Assembly (NCBI GenBank): GCA_016190545.1
Contig: JACPQI010000081.1
Coordinates: forward strand, 1-29,009
Direction of reading: 5' to 3'
DNA from: Chloroflexota bacterium
GTDB lineage: Bacteria; Chloroflexota; Dehalococcoidia; SHYB01; JACPQI01
DNA length: 29,009 nt
Part shown: positions 14,293-22,256 of the stretch, one piece after another
How the letters are laid out: every line of letters starts with the position of its first letter
How positions within the stretch are numbered: position 1 is the first letter of the stretch
The notes under the pieces: model-generated
What the model was told of the DNA's origin: nothing
Database searches by the model: none
What the model saw: the letters and a program-made list of their open reading frames with translations, nothing else
Made by a program: the position numbers and the translations under genes

Positions 14293-14969
14293 TGCGACAA
14301 GCGAAAGCGACAGCCCCTAACATCCAAGCTGTCCTGTGGGACCTGGATGGAGTCCTGGTGGACACCGGCCCTTTTCATTTCGCGGCGTGGCAGGCCTTCA
14401 TGGGCGAGCAGGGCCGCGACTTCACCCAGGCGGACTTCCAGCACACTTTTGGTCTTCGCAATGACGCTATCCTGGCCTATCTCTTTGGGAATCTCTCCTC
14501 GCAAGAGGCGGCGTGTCTCGCCGAGCGCAAGGAACGTCTCTTCCGCTCGCGGCTGAACGGGCTTACCGCGCTCCCGGGCGCCGCCGAGACGGTGAAGAGG
14601 CTCAGCAGCACGGGCCTTAAGCAGGCCGTTGTCTCCTCCGGCCCCCGAGAGAACGTCGAGCTCGTGCTGTCCCTTCTTGGCCTCCTTCCCTGCTTTGCAG
14701 CCATCGTGGCGGAGCAGGACGTGCGGCGCGGCAAACCGGACCCGGAGGGTTTCCTGCTGGCGGCACAACGCCTGGGAGTGTCTCCAGGCCGGTGCGTGGT
14801 GGTGGAGGACGCGCCCCAGGGCGTCGCGGCTGGCAAGGCGGCGGGCATGCGCTGCATCGGCCTAGCGTCCAGCCGCCCGCCCCAGGCCTTAGTCCGGGCA
14901 GACCTGGTCGTCTCCATCCTCGAGGACTCCAGGGTGTGGCCGATGCTGCTTGGCGCGGCGGAACGCTAG
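14292..14969 (+). CDS. HAD-superfamily hydrolase, beta-phosphoglucomutase-like
   Basis: 225 residues starting at the ATG of the TAATG overlap with the previous gene. All four HAD motifs are present: motif I DLDGVLVD (nucleophile Asp and acid/base Asp), motif II VVSSGP, motif III Lys in GKPDPEGF, motif IV VVEDAPQG. The helical cap inserted after motif I (FHFAAWQAFMGEQ) puts it in the beta-phosphoglucomutase / phosphoglycolate phosphatase group. The substrate cannot be told from the sequence. An in-frame opening continues far upstream within the preceding gene, but that part is an out-of-frame shadow. Confidence 0.87.
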   Translation: MRQAKATAPNIQAVLWDLDGVLVDTGPFHFAAWQAFMGEQGRDFTQADFQHTFGLRNDAILAYLFGNLSSQEAACLAERKERLFRSRLNGLTALPGAAETVKRLSSTGLKQAVVSSGPRENVELVLSLLGLLPCFAAIVAEQDVRRGKPDPEGFLLAAQRLGVSPGRCVVVEDAPQGVAAGKAAGMRCIGLASSRPPQALVRADLVVSILEDSRVWPMLLGAAER

Positions 14970-14978
14970 GAGGCGCTC

Positions 14979-16244
14979 ATGCCGGAGCCTTTCAACTATC
15001 CAGACGTTCCCAAGCTGCGGCCCCTGGACGCCCGCTGGGTGGAAGACCAGGGGCAGTCTTACCTGATGCTGCGCGATTCCTTGGGTCTTACGCAGCAATC
15101 CGTGCTCGTTCCGGCTGGGCTGGCCCCGCTCTTGGCGCTGTTCGACGGCGCCCGTGACGTGCAGGCTATCCGCGCCAACCTGGCCCTCCGCTCCGCCGTG
15201 GACGTGCCGGAGCTGTTCATCAGGCGTCTGGTTGCCCAGCTCGATGAGGCCCTGCTCTTGGAAAGCGACCGCTTTCGCTCGGCCTTTGCTGAGCGGCTCC
15301 AGGCCTACCGGGAAGCGCCTTTCCGTCCTCCTGTCCTGGCCGAGAGCGTGTATCCCGCTGACCCCCATGCGCTCCGTGCGGCCTTCGACCGGTTCTGCAG
15401 GGAAGCGCCCGGCGACGAGGCCCGTCGCAATGGCGCTGTCGTGGGCTTGCTGTCGCCCCACATCGATTACCAGCGCGGCTGGCGCGTTTACGCCAGGACG
15501 TGGCGGCACGCCGCCGCTGCGGGCCCCTTCGATCTCGCTGTCGTCTTCGGCACGGACCACGCCGGCCTCGGAAGCCCGCTCACCCTGACCAGGCAGAGCT
15601 ACGCCACGCCGTGGGGCGTCCTTCCAACACCTGTCGAATTGGTGGACGGCCTTGCTGACGCCCTGGGGCCCGACCACGCCTTCGCTGATGAGGCCCACCA
15701 CTGGAGTGAGCACTCCATCGAATTGGCCGCCGTCTGGCTCCACTACGCCCTTGGCCAGGCCGGCATCCCGGTGCTCCCGCTGCTCTGCGGCTCCTTCCAC
15801 ACATTCGTCCTGGACGGAGCGTCGCCGGAGGACGATCCTCGCCTGTCCAAAGCATTGTCAGTATTGCGGCAAGCAATCGAGTGCAAGCGCGTCCTAGTGG
15901 TGGCGGCGGGCGATCTCGCGCATGTAGGACCCGTGTTCGGCGATGTCCATCCCCTGGATGGCGTCGCCCGAGCCGAGCTTGCCGCCGCCGACCAGCGGCT
16001 CCTCGCTATCGTCTGCGCCGCGGACGCCGCCGCCTTCTTTAGCGAGCTCCGCGCCGAGCAAGACCGCAGGCGGGTCTGCGGGCTTTCGCCCACCTACCTC
16101 ATGCTCCGTTTGCTGGAAGGCGCCCAGGGGAGTGCAGTGGACTATGAACAGTGTCCCGCCGATGTAGAGGGCGGCTCCCTCGTCTCTATCGCAGGGGTAG
16201 TGTTCCGCCGCTCCGAGGAAGACCCGGCCTCGCGTAGTTTCTAG
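14979..16244 (+). CDS. amrB: MEMO1-family protein (AmmeMemoRadiSam protein B) with N-terminal extension
   Basis: 421 residues; ATG preceded by AGGAGG at a five-base spacer. Residues about 150-415 are the MEMO fold with its conserved metal-site-like residues: PHIDY (160-164), FGTDHAG (190-196), EHSIE (244-248), Cys270 in LLCGSFH and GDLAHVG (311-317). The N-terminal 110 residues (LRPLDARWVEDQGQSYLMLRD...) are an extra small domain, possibly winged-helix-like, that plain MEMO proteins lack. The partner AMMECR1-domain and radical SAM genes are not in the window. Its stop codon interlocks with that of the convergent DUF5667 gene. The biochemical role of bacterial members is not settled. Confidence 0.85.
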   Translation: MPEPFNYPDVPKLRPLDARWVEDQGQSYLMLRDSLGLTQQSVLVPAGLAPLLALFDGARDVQAIRANLALRSAVDVPELFIRRLVAQLDEALLLESDRFRSAFAERLQAYREAPFRPPVLAESVYPADPHALRAAFDRFCREAPGDEARRNGAVVGLLSPHIDYQRGWRVYARTWRHAAAAGPFDLAVVFGTDHAGLGSPLTLTRQSYATPWGVLPTPVELVDGLADALGPDHAFADEAHHWSEHSIELAAVWLHYALGQAGIPVLPLLCGSFHTFVLDGASPEDDPRLSKALSVLRQAIECKRVLVVAAGDLAHVGPVFGDVHPLDGVARAELAAADQRLLAIVCAADAAAFFSELRAEQDRRRVCGLSPTYLMLRLLEGAQGSAVDYEQCPADVEGGSLVSIAGVVFRRSEEDPASRSF

Positions 16245-17587
16245 CGCTGCTCAGGTGAAGGAGTCGCTATCGGCGTGGGGGGTACAGAGGGGTGTTCCGC
16301 GCCGTCCCGGCGCGGCTGTTTCCCTTTGCGCTCTTGTTCCGGGGCGTTCGGCGCCCGTCCTGGGTAAGGGCGGTTGGGCTGGAAGCCGGGAGACCGGGTC
16401 TCATCATCGACGGGCTGCTGCGGCTCTTTCGGCGACTGGCCCCGGTTGTCTCGGTCAGGCTTGTCTTCTTGTGGCTGCTCAGGCTTCTCGCGTCCAGGGG
16501 GGAAAGGCTTGGGATCAATGAACCTGGCGGGAGGGCGCGCCCCTGTGGAAAGAATCGCTTCCTGGTACGTGCGCCGCACGTTTTCAATGGCGATAAGGAG
16601 ACCGGCACGCGCCTGCTCCGGCGCTGTGGACAAAGCCTCCTGCAACCGCTCTATGCGCCGCTCGGCGACTTCCGCCAGTCGCTTCCGCAGCGCCTCTTGT
16701 TCCCGCCGGTGGGCGCGGATCTCCTCCAACGCCACTTCCGGCTTCTTTACACCTGGGATTATGACTATTGCGCGGACGGGCGCTGGCATATTCCCGGCGA
16801 GGACAGGCTGAGGCCTTTGCGCTCCGGACTGGACGACTGGCGTCGCCGTAACCGGCGGCGCTGCCTGGGGTCCGTCTAGCTCGACTGGATCACCGTCCAG
16901 AGCTGCCTCTTGCTCCAGCACCTTCGCCAGACTGGACAGGACTGCGGGCGCTTCCACACCCTTCTTCTCCAGGCGGCTCGCCAGGCGCCTGAGCTGCAAG
17001 TCACGCACCTTCCCCAGGTGCCGTTCCATGTCCCTTTGCAGCCCTTCCACTCGCTCCGTCTCGCCTTTCCTGGCCAGTGCGACCATCTCCGCCGACCGCC
17101 GGTCGGCAAAGTCTGCGCTTAAGCTCTCCTTCTGCCCGTTGCTGAAGGCAAAGGTGAGTTGGACCTCTTCAGTGAAGCGTTTCATAGGGTAGAGCGCATC
17201 GTCTGGGTTGCTGCGCAGGGACGCCGCCGCCGTGCCTGTAGCGGCCATGAGTAGGGCGACGAAGCACGCGGCAGCCGTCACGGCGAGGCGCTTGTAGCTG
17301 GAGAACAACCCGCCGAGCCATCCGCGGGATGCGGCGGCGTGGGTAGCCTGGTGTGCCTGGCGCTTCTGCTTCGATATGTCCTGGAGCAACCGGGAGCGCG
17401 CCGCCGCCTTTCGGGCTTCGTTTACCGGCTGCTGGCTGGACTGGCGCAGACGCAGGGCCAGTCGCAGCATCGGCTCCAGCTCTTTGGCATGTTCAGGGTA
17501 GCGGGAGAGGCACTCCTCAACGCTCCCGTTGCGGAGCAGCAGCCTGTCCAGGCTATCGTCCAGCGCCTTGTTGAAGTCCCGTTCCAT
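16241..17587 (-). CDS. DUF5667-type membrane protein, probable partner of the adjacent ECF sigma factor
   Basis: 448 residues. The cytoplasmic N-terminus begins LDDSLDRLLLRNGSVEECLSRYPEHAKELEPML, a pattern often found in proteins encoded after ECF sigma genes. One membrane segment (about 101-122) is followed by DDALYPMKRFTEEVQL (about 129-144), the hallmark of DUF5667. After that come long charged helices with coiled-coil character and a Pro/Arg/Asp-rich, probably disordered C-terminal tail. It starts three bases after the sigma stop, so the two are one operon. A role as a membrane anti-sigma factor is inferred from this arrangement; no zinc-finger motif is present. Confidence 0.8.
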   Translation of the reverse strand: MERDFNKALDDSLDRLLLRNGSVEECLSRYPEHAKELEPMLRLALRLRQSSQQPVNEARKAAARSRLLQDISKQKRQAHQATHAAASRGWLGGLFSSYKRLAVTAAACFVALLMAATGTAAASLRSNPDDALYPMKRFTEEVQLTFAFSNGQKESLSADFADRRSAEMVALARKGETERVEGLQRDMERHLGKVRDLQLRRLASRLEKKGVEAPAVLSSLAKVLEQEAALDGDPVELDGPQAAPPVTATPVVQSGAQRPQPVLAGNMPAPVRAIVIIPGVKKPEVALEEIRAHRREQEALRKRLAEVAERRIERLQEALSTAPEQARAGLLIAIENVRRTYQEAILSTGARPPARFIDPKPFPPGREKPEQPQEDKPDRDNRGQSPKEPQQPVDDETRSPGFQPNRPYPGRAPNAPEQERKGKQPRRDGAEHPSVPPTPIATPSPEQR

Positions 17588-17590
17588 ATC

Positions 17591-18184
17591 CTAGGTCTCT
17601 TGTTGCGGCTCCGGCTTTCGCTTGACTGCGGCTCCCAACGCCATTCTCAGCGTCTTCACCGCGCTGCTTTGCAACTCCCGTACCGTTCCTGCCTTCTTGC
17701 CCAGCACCTTGCCCGCCTCTTCCGATGTCATCTCGGCGCCAAAACGCAAGGCAAGCACCTGTCGCTGCGGCTCCGTCAACCTCTCCAATGCCTTACTCAA
17801 CTCTTCCACTTCGGCCTTGCGCAGCAGGTCAGCCTCCGCATCAATAACGTCCGCCGTCCAGCCGCTTTCCAGGGGTACCTGGGGCCGTTTGCTCGCCCGT
17901 CGCCGGTAATCGATCACCAGGTTGTGAGCGATCCGGAACAGCCACGCTTCAAGGGGTACGCCGCGCCACCGGAACTGGTCGAAGGCCTCCACGGCGCGGG
18001 CGAAGACCTCGCTCGCCAGGTCCTCGGCATCGCTCAGGTTGCCTGTGCGGACGGCCAGGTAGCGCACTAGCCTGGTGTAGCAAGAATCGAATAGAGCGGC
18101 CAGGACGCTGACGTCCGGCTTGCGGGAGGCGTCCCTCTCCTGCATGAAGTACTCCAGCCCTTCTATGCGGGCGAAATACTCCAT
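17591..18184 (-). CDS. ECF-type RNA polymerase sigma factor
   Basis: 197 residues from the ATG at 18184, which has AGGAGG eight bases upstream; the frame is open further but runs back into the LLM gene. Region 2 is FDSCYTRLVRYLAV...DAEDLASEVFARAVEAFDQF...EAWLFRIAHNLVIDYRRR. Region 4 is LSKALERLTEPQRQVLALRFGAEMTSEEAGKVLGKKAGTVRELQSSAVKTL, a helix-turn-helix that reads the -35 element. Regions 1.1 and 3 are missing, as in ECF sigmas. It should direct transcription of a stress regulon under control of the DUF5667 protein encoded directly downstream. Confidence 0.92.
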   Translation of the reverse strand: MEYFARIEGLEYFMQERDASRKPDVSVLAALFDSCYTRLVRYLAVRTGNLSDAEDLASEVFARAVEAFDQFRWRGVPLEAWLFRIAHNLVIDYRRRASKRPQVPLESGWTADVIDAEADLLRKAEVEELSKALERLTEPQRQVLALRFGAEMTSEEAGKVLGKKAGTVRELQSSAVKTLRMALGAAVKRKPEPQQET

Positions 18185-18254
18185 TATACTCGCCTCCTGT
18201 GCGCGCTCATACCAATCGTAAGAACGCAAGGAGGCGACGGCTGTCAGGACAGGT

Positions 18255-19247
18255 CTAATAGTCGGCGAAGGCGCGCAGCGCGGCGTAGGCTGCTTGCGGC
18301 GTGCGTCCTGTCCCATCCACGGCAGATAGCACCGGCAGCCGCAGGCCGGCGTCAAGGAAGGCCCCAAGTTGGTCGCGGCACTGGTGCGGCGTGCCCATAA
18401 GCGCGATGGCCTCCGCCATGCGGTCGGGCAGTTTTTCCCCCGCCCGCTCCCCCTCGCCCTGCTGCCAGGCCCGCTCCATCCAGGTCATCTCCTCCTGGAA
18501 GCCGCAGCGCGCGTACAGGGACCGATAGAACGGGAAGCGAGTGTAGGAGGCTACTTGGCGCTTTGCATAACGGAGTGCCCTAGTCCGGTCATCGTCAATC
18601 GCCACCGTGACGAAGGCGCTCACATCCACCTCGGCTGCCGTCCGTCCAGCCGCTGCGGCGCCCTGGGCGAGCGTCTCGACCGCGCCTCGCACGTACTGGG
18701 GCGTGGCTAGGTTGAGCAGCACGCCGTCCGCCGTCTCCCCAGCCAGCCGTACCATCCTGGGGTTCAGCACACCCAGGTAGATAGGCAGGGGAGTCCGATA
18801 GGAGGTGTCGAGGGCTAGCTGTGCGTCCCTGAGCTGGTAGACTTCGCCGTCCGCTGCTACCCGTTCGCCGCGCGTGAGCGTGCGCACGATGTCCACCACC
18901 TCTCGCATCGTCGCCAGCGGACGGGTCACGTCCAGGCCGTGGACGCCCATGACGGAACTGTGGCTGGTGCCCAGCCCCAAGAGGAAACGGCCTCCGGAAA
19001 TCTCGTGCACGGACCAGGCGGACATAGCCATGAGGACGGGCGTTCTGGTGTAGAGCGCTACAATCCCTGTGCCCACCCTGATGCGCCTTGTCCGCGCCGC
19101 CATCGTCGCCGCGCTCGTGAAGGCGTCTCTGCCCAGCCCCTCATTGGTCCACGCGCTCTCAAAACCAGCTTCCTCGGCGGCCTGGGCTAGTTCGGTAAGC
19201 TCTTGCGGCGAAAACGTGTTGTTGAGGATGATGGCTTTGCGGGTCAT
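18255..19247 (-). CDS. LLM-class (luciferase-like, probably F420-dependent) oxidoreductase
   Basis: 330 residues; ATG at 19247 with GGGAGG seven bases upstream. It has the (beta/alpha)8 bacterial-luciferase-like fold signature: LTELAQAAEEAGFESAWTNEG, RIRVGTGIVALYTRTPVLMAMSA, SGGRFLLGLGTSHSSVMGVHG and YLGVLNPRMVRLAGETADGVLLN. The C-terminal region MGTPHQCRDQLGAFLDAGLRLPVLS is typical of the F420-dependent methylenetetrahydromethanopterin-reductase-like branch. Substrate unknown; FMN instead of F420 cannot be excluded. It is transcribed divergently from the DUF167 gene, with a GC-rich repeat in the gap. The sigma gene starts about 70 bases after its stop. Confidence 0.86.
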   Translation of the reverse strand: MTRKAIILNNTFSPQELTELAQAAEEAGFESAWTNEGLGRDAFTSAATMAARTRRIRVGTGIVALYTRTPVLMAMSAWSVHEISGGRFLLGLGTSHSSVMGVHGLDVTRPLATMREVVDIVRTLTRGERVAADGEVYQLRDAQLALDTSYRTPLPIYLGVLNPRMVRLAGETADGVLLNLATPQYVRGAVETLAQGAAAAGRTAAEVDVSAFVTVAIDDDRTRALRYAKRQVASYTRFPFYRSLYARCGFQEEMTWMERAWQQGEGERAGEKLPDRMAEAIALMGTPHQCRDQLGAFLDAGLRLPVLSAVDGTGRTPQAAYAALRAFADY

Positions 19248-19279
19248 GAGGCCGCCTCCCACGCGATATGACTATGGCC

Positions 19280-19308
19280 ACCATAGCACGCCGTCCGTGC
19301 TCTGCCAA
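19280..19308 (-). promoter_or_regulatory. Predicted promoter of the LLM oxidoreductase gene
   Basis: On the minus strand, TTGGCA (19308-19303) and TATGGT (19285-19280) have a 17-base spacer and lie 33 bases ahead of the ATG. The -35 matches five of six positions and the -10 four of six. Confidence 0.5.
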
Positions 19309-19344
19309 GCGCGGTACACTGAGCGTGTCCTGAAGTTCGTTTTC

Positions 19345-19486
19345 TCTGGGGGAGTCCAGAGGGGTTACCCCCCTCTGGCGGGGGTCTGGGGCTTGTCCTT
19401 GAGCGCAAGCGAAGGAGTGTCCCCCAGGCTCCTTTTTCCTCCCCCCGCTCCCCTGCGAGGGAGCGGAGGACACAGGGGGTGAGGGA
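19345..19486. repeat. GC-rich intergenic repeat, copy 1, with three hairpins
   Basis: A G/C-rich block between two divergent genes, with hairpins at 19356-19378 (CCAGAGGGG/CCCCTCTGG), about 19385-19430 (CTGGGG/CCCCAG enclosing CTTG-AGCG-CAAG) and 19445-19466 (CCGCTCCC/GGGAGCGG). Its centre, GCGGGGGTCTGGGG, and the following TGTCCT-GAGCG are shared with copy 2 at 25840-25960, in the same orientation. The end GGGTGAGGG, also in copy 2, provides the ribosome-binding stretch of the DUF167 gene. Origin unknown; it resembles a dispersed REP-like element. Confidence 0.7.
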
Positions 19487-19758
19487 TGGTCTATCTCCAG
19501 GTGCGGGTGCAGCCGGGCGCACGGCGTGACGAGATCATTGCGCTCCAGGGTGATGAGTTGCGCGTGCGGGTCTCGGCGCCGCCCGTGGAAGGAAAAGCCA
19601 ACGCCGCCGTTGAAGCGTTGCTGGCAGCGGCGCTGGGCCTGCGGCGGGGGCAAGTGACGGTGGTGCGCGGCGCTGCCAGTCGACATAAGCGTATCGCCAT
19701 CGCAGGTATCGGCGCCAAAGAGGTCTGGGCAAGGCTTGCCAGGGCTATGAGCGCCTAG
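19486..19758 (+). CDS. DUF167 / YggU-family protein
   Basis: 90 residues, full length for the family. Signature segments are LQVRVQPGARRDEI, LRVRVSAPPVEGKANAAVEALLA and VTVVRGAASRHKRIAI. The family is small, conserved and of unknown biochemical function, and in many bacteria it lies next to yggT and proC, as here, although in this window it is convergent to them. The start follows GGGGGTGAGGG from the adjacent repeat. The TAG stop shares a CTAG with the yggT stop. Confidence 0.9.
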   Translation: MVYLQVRVQPGARRDEIIALQGDELRVRVSAPPVEGKANAAVEALLAAALGLRRGQVTVVRGAASRHKRIAIAGIGAKEVWARLARAMSA

Positions 19759-20015
19759 CCGTCCACCGCTGCCCGCAGCAACTCCTGCAAAAGAAAAAGG
19801 AGCAGGATTGCAATCAGGGGAGTGATATCAATCATCCCCAGGCGGGGGATAATGCGGCGCAACGGCGCCAAGATGGGTTCCGTCACAGTGAAGAGGAAGG
19901 CTGCCAGCGGATTGCCGGGTGACGACGCGGGGAAAAAGGACATGAGGGAACGGACTATGATGCAGACTTGGAGAAAAATGACAACGACCTGGATAATCTG
20001 GAAGAGCGTCTCCAT
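19755..20015 (-). CDS. yggT: YggT-family membrane protein
   Basis: 86 residues with two hydrophobic segments (about 5-27 and 58-82) and the family core IVRSLMSFFPASSPGNPLAAFLFTVTEPILAPLRRIIPRLGMIDITPLIAILLLF. YggT proteins are small integral membrane proteins linked with osmotic tolerance or cell-division and membrane organisation in other bacteria; the exact role is not known. It starts three bases after the proC stop, so they form one operon. Confidence 0.9.
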   Translation of the reverse strand: METLFQIIQVVVIFLQVCIIVRSLMSFFPASSPGNPLAAFLFTVTEPILAPLRRIIPRLGMIDITPLIAILLLFLLQELLRAAVDG

Positions 20016-20018
20016 CCG

Positions 20019-20819
20019 TCAGTTCCCAAGCAGTAGAGTCTTGCGGTAGGCCGCCACGACAGCTTCAATCATGTGGGCCCTCACCATGCCTTGCTCCAAC
20101 TTCAGCAAGCCCTCCACCGTCGTGCCCCCGGGCGAGGCCACCAGGTCCCTCAACTCCCCCGGGTGCAGCCTGGATTCCTCCATCAGCGCGGCGCTGCCCA
20201 GCACGGTCTGTACCGCCAGCATCCGCGCCATCTCCCGCGAAAGCCCGATGTAGACCCCGGCGTCGATCAGCGCTTCCAGGACGACAAGGACGAAGGCCGG
20301 GCCGCTGGCGCTGAGGGCTGTAGCCATGTCCAGGTACTTCTCGTCTTGTACATAAATCTGCTTGCCCAGTCCTTCCAGCATCTCCTGGGCGGCCTGGCGG
20401 TGCTCCTTGCTCACCACGCTCGCCGCCGTCCATACTGACATGCCTTCTCCCACCTGACCGGGCGTATTGGGCATGGCTCGGATCACGCCTCGGTGGCCGA
20501 AGCTGTCCGTCAGGGTCTGCATCTTTGCGCCCGCCACTATGGAGAGGATGGTCTGATGAGGACGGAAGTGGCCGCGCAGCTCCTCCGCGACCTGGCCCAG
20601 GTTCTGCGGCTTCACCGCCAGGACGATGAGCTCCCCCTCCTCAATGGCCCGGCGGTTGTCCGTGGCCCCGGCGATAGCGTATTTCTCATGCAAGTAGTTG
20701 AGGCGGGCTGGGAGGATGTCCGTCACCAGAATGCCTTTGGGCTTGAACTCCTGGTTACGCAGGATGCCCTTGATCAGGGCCTCCGCCATGTTCCCGGCGC
20801 CGATAAACGCGATGTACAA
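20019..20819 (-). CDS. proC: Pyrroline-5-carboxylate reductase
   Basis: Reduces 1-pyrroline-5-carboxylate to L-proline with NAD(P)H, the last step of proline synthesis. From a TTG start at 20819 it has 266 residues, the normal ProC length, and begins MYIAFIGAGNMAEA with the Rossmann motif GAGNMA. The TTG is preceded by GAGGAGA; longer starts add an unrelated 30 residues. Family segments: VKPQNLGQV, GHRGVIRAMPNTPGQVGEGM, ATALSASGPAFVLVVLEALIDAGVYIGLSREMA and the C-terminal LVASPGGTTVEGLLKLE. It heads a short operon with yggT. The 148 bases before it, up to the pdhC stop, show no clear terminator. Confidence 0.95.
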   Translation of the reverse strand: MYIAFIGAGNMAEALIKGILRNQEFKPKGILVTDILPARLNYLHEKYAIAGATDNRRAIEEGELIVLAVKPQNLGQVAEELRGHFRPHQTILSIVAGAKMQTLTDSFGHRGVIRAMPNTPGQVGEGMSVWTAASVVSKEHRQAAQEMLEGLGKQIYVQDEKYLDMATALSASGPAFVLVVLEALIDAGVYIGLSREMARMLAVQTVLGSAALMEESRLHPGELRDLVASPGGTTVEGLLKLEQGMVRAHMIEAVVAAYRKTLLLGN

Positions 20820-20967
20820 CGGTTGCTTTCTCCTCGCGTAAGCTATCGCGTGGCCGTCTTCGACGACCGAATCTCCTCTTAGGATAGGGACAACCTGGGG
20901 CGAATGCAACGGAAAACGCGCCCCTTCTCTCTCCTTGTGCCGGCCTGCCGCGTCTCTTCGGCGCTGA

Positions 20968-22224
20968 CTACAGGATAAGCCGCAAGGGGTTTTGCAGGAG
21001 CGCCTTCACTTCCATCAGGAACTGGGCCGCCACCGCGCCGTCCGTCAGCCGATGGTCCGCCGAAAGCGTCCCTCGCATCGTCTGCCGGACGACGACCTGC
21101 TCCCCCTGCGCGATGGGCCGCGCCTTCACTGTTCCCACCGCCAGGCTTACGCCCTGGACCGGCGGGATGATGGCGATGAAGTTCTCCACGTCAAACATGC
21201 CCAGGTTGGTGACTGTGAACGTGGCCCCGCCGTACTCCTCCGGCTTCAGCGCCCCGCCCTTGGCCCGCTCCTGCAGGCTCTTGCTCGCCTTGGCGATCTC
21301 GCCTAGCGACTTGCGTCCGCAGTCCAGGATCGCCGGCGCGATGAGACCGTCCTCCAGCGCTATGGCGATGCCGATGTTGATCTGCGGATGGACCTGCACT
21401 CCCTCCTCGCTGTAGGTGGCGTTGAGGTGCGGGAACTTCAGCAGCGCCAATGCCGATGCCTTCACAATGAGGTCGTTGACCGACACCTTCGCTTCCAGGC
21501 TGGCCGTCTCGTTCAACTCCTTGCGGAAGCGCATCGCCTCCGTCATATCCATCTCCACTTCCACGTAGAAGTGCGGGACCTGCTGTTTGCTCTGCGTCAT
21601 GCGCCGCGCGATGGTCTGTCGCATCTTGCTCAACGGCAGGCGCTGCGCGACGGCAGGCGCGCCCGCTGCGGCCGGGGCTGCGGGCGCAGCGGCGGCAGGG
21701 GCCACGGCGCCCTTCTTCATCGCCTCCACGTAGTTCAGCACGTCATCCTTTTGCACACGGCCTCCCGGCCCCGTGCCTTTCACTTGCCGCAGGTTCACTC
21801 CGTGCTCTTCGGCCACCTTCCGGGCGATGGGCGACACCTTCAGTTCGCCTGTCGTTGCCGGGGTAGCCTGTTGCGCTGGCGCAGGCTTGGCCGCAGGTGC
21901 GGCGGGGGGCGGTTGCGCTGGGGCCGTCGGTGTGGGGGCGGCGGCTGCCTTGGGCGCGGAGGGAGCGCCTGTCGGGGGCTTTTCCCCCGCCTCGCCTATA
22001 TAGGCGATGACCGTCCCCACCGGCACTGTCTCGCCCTCCTTGACCAGGGTCTTGAGCAGCACCCCGGACTGGAAGGCTTCCGCCTCCACAGACGCCTTGT
22101 CCGTCTCGATCTCCGCCAAGGCCTCGCCCCGGTTCACCGCCTGGCCTTCCTTCTTGAGCCAGCGCAGGAGCTTGCCCTCCTTCATATCGAAACCCATCTG
22201 GGGCATAGTCACTTCCATCGCCAT
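20968..22224 (-). CDS. pdhC: Pyruvate dehydrogenase E2, dihydrolipoamide acetyltransferase
   Basis: 418 residues; ATG at 22224 with GGAGGT seven bases upstream. An N-terminal lipoyl domain carries the lipoylated Lys43 in EIETDKASVE. An Ala/Pro-rich flexible linker (about 85-125) follows, then the E3-binding domain (about 130-166, VSPIARKVAEEHGVNLRQVKGTGPGGRV), a second Ala/Pro linker, and the acyltransferase domain. That domain ends with the catalytic motif DHRLTDG (D390, H391). The enzyme transfers the acetyl group from lipoamide to CoA at the core of the complex. The linkers suggest one lipoyl domain only. Last gene of lpdA-pdhA-pdhB-pdhC. Confidence 0.94.
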   Translation of the reverse strand: MAMEVTMPQMGFDMKEGKLLRWLKKEGQAVNRGEALAEIETDKASVEAEAFQSGVLLKTLVKEGETVPVGTVIAYIGEAGEKPPTGAPSAPKAAAAPTPTAPAQPPPAAPAAKPAPAQQATPATTGELKVSPIARKVAEEHGVNLRQVKGTGPGGRVQKDDVLNYVEAMKKGAVAPAAAAPAAPAAAGAPAVAQRLPLSKMRQTIARRMTQSKQQVPHFYVEVEMDMTEAMRFRKELNETASLEAKVSVNDLIVKASALALLKFPHLNATYSEEGVQVHPQINIGIAIALEDGLIAPAILDCGRKSLGEIAKASKSLQERAKGGALKPEEYGGATFTVTNLGMFDVENFIAIIPPVQGVSLAVGTVKARPIAQGEQVVVRQTMRGTLSADHRLTDGAVAAQFLMEVKALLQNPLRLIL

Positions 22225-22256
22225 AGCGCTGACCTCCCAAAGACCTGTGTTGCGCC

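Noticed and set aside
18241..18252. CTGTC-AG-GACAG dyad between the LLM and sigma genes
   Set aside because: The two-base loop cannot form a stable hairpin and a single occurrence is not enough to call it a sigma or regulator site.
20820..20967. Terminator after pdhC
   Set aside because: The gap has GC-rich patches but no stem followed by a U tract on the minus strand, so read-through into proC cannot be excluded.
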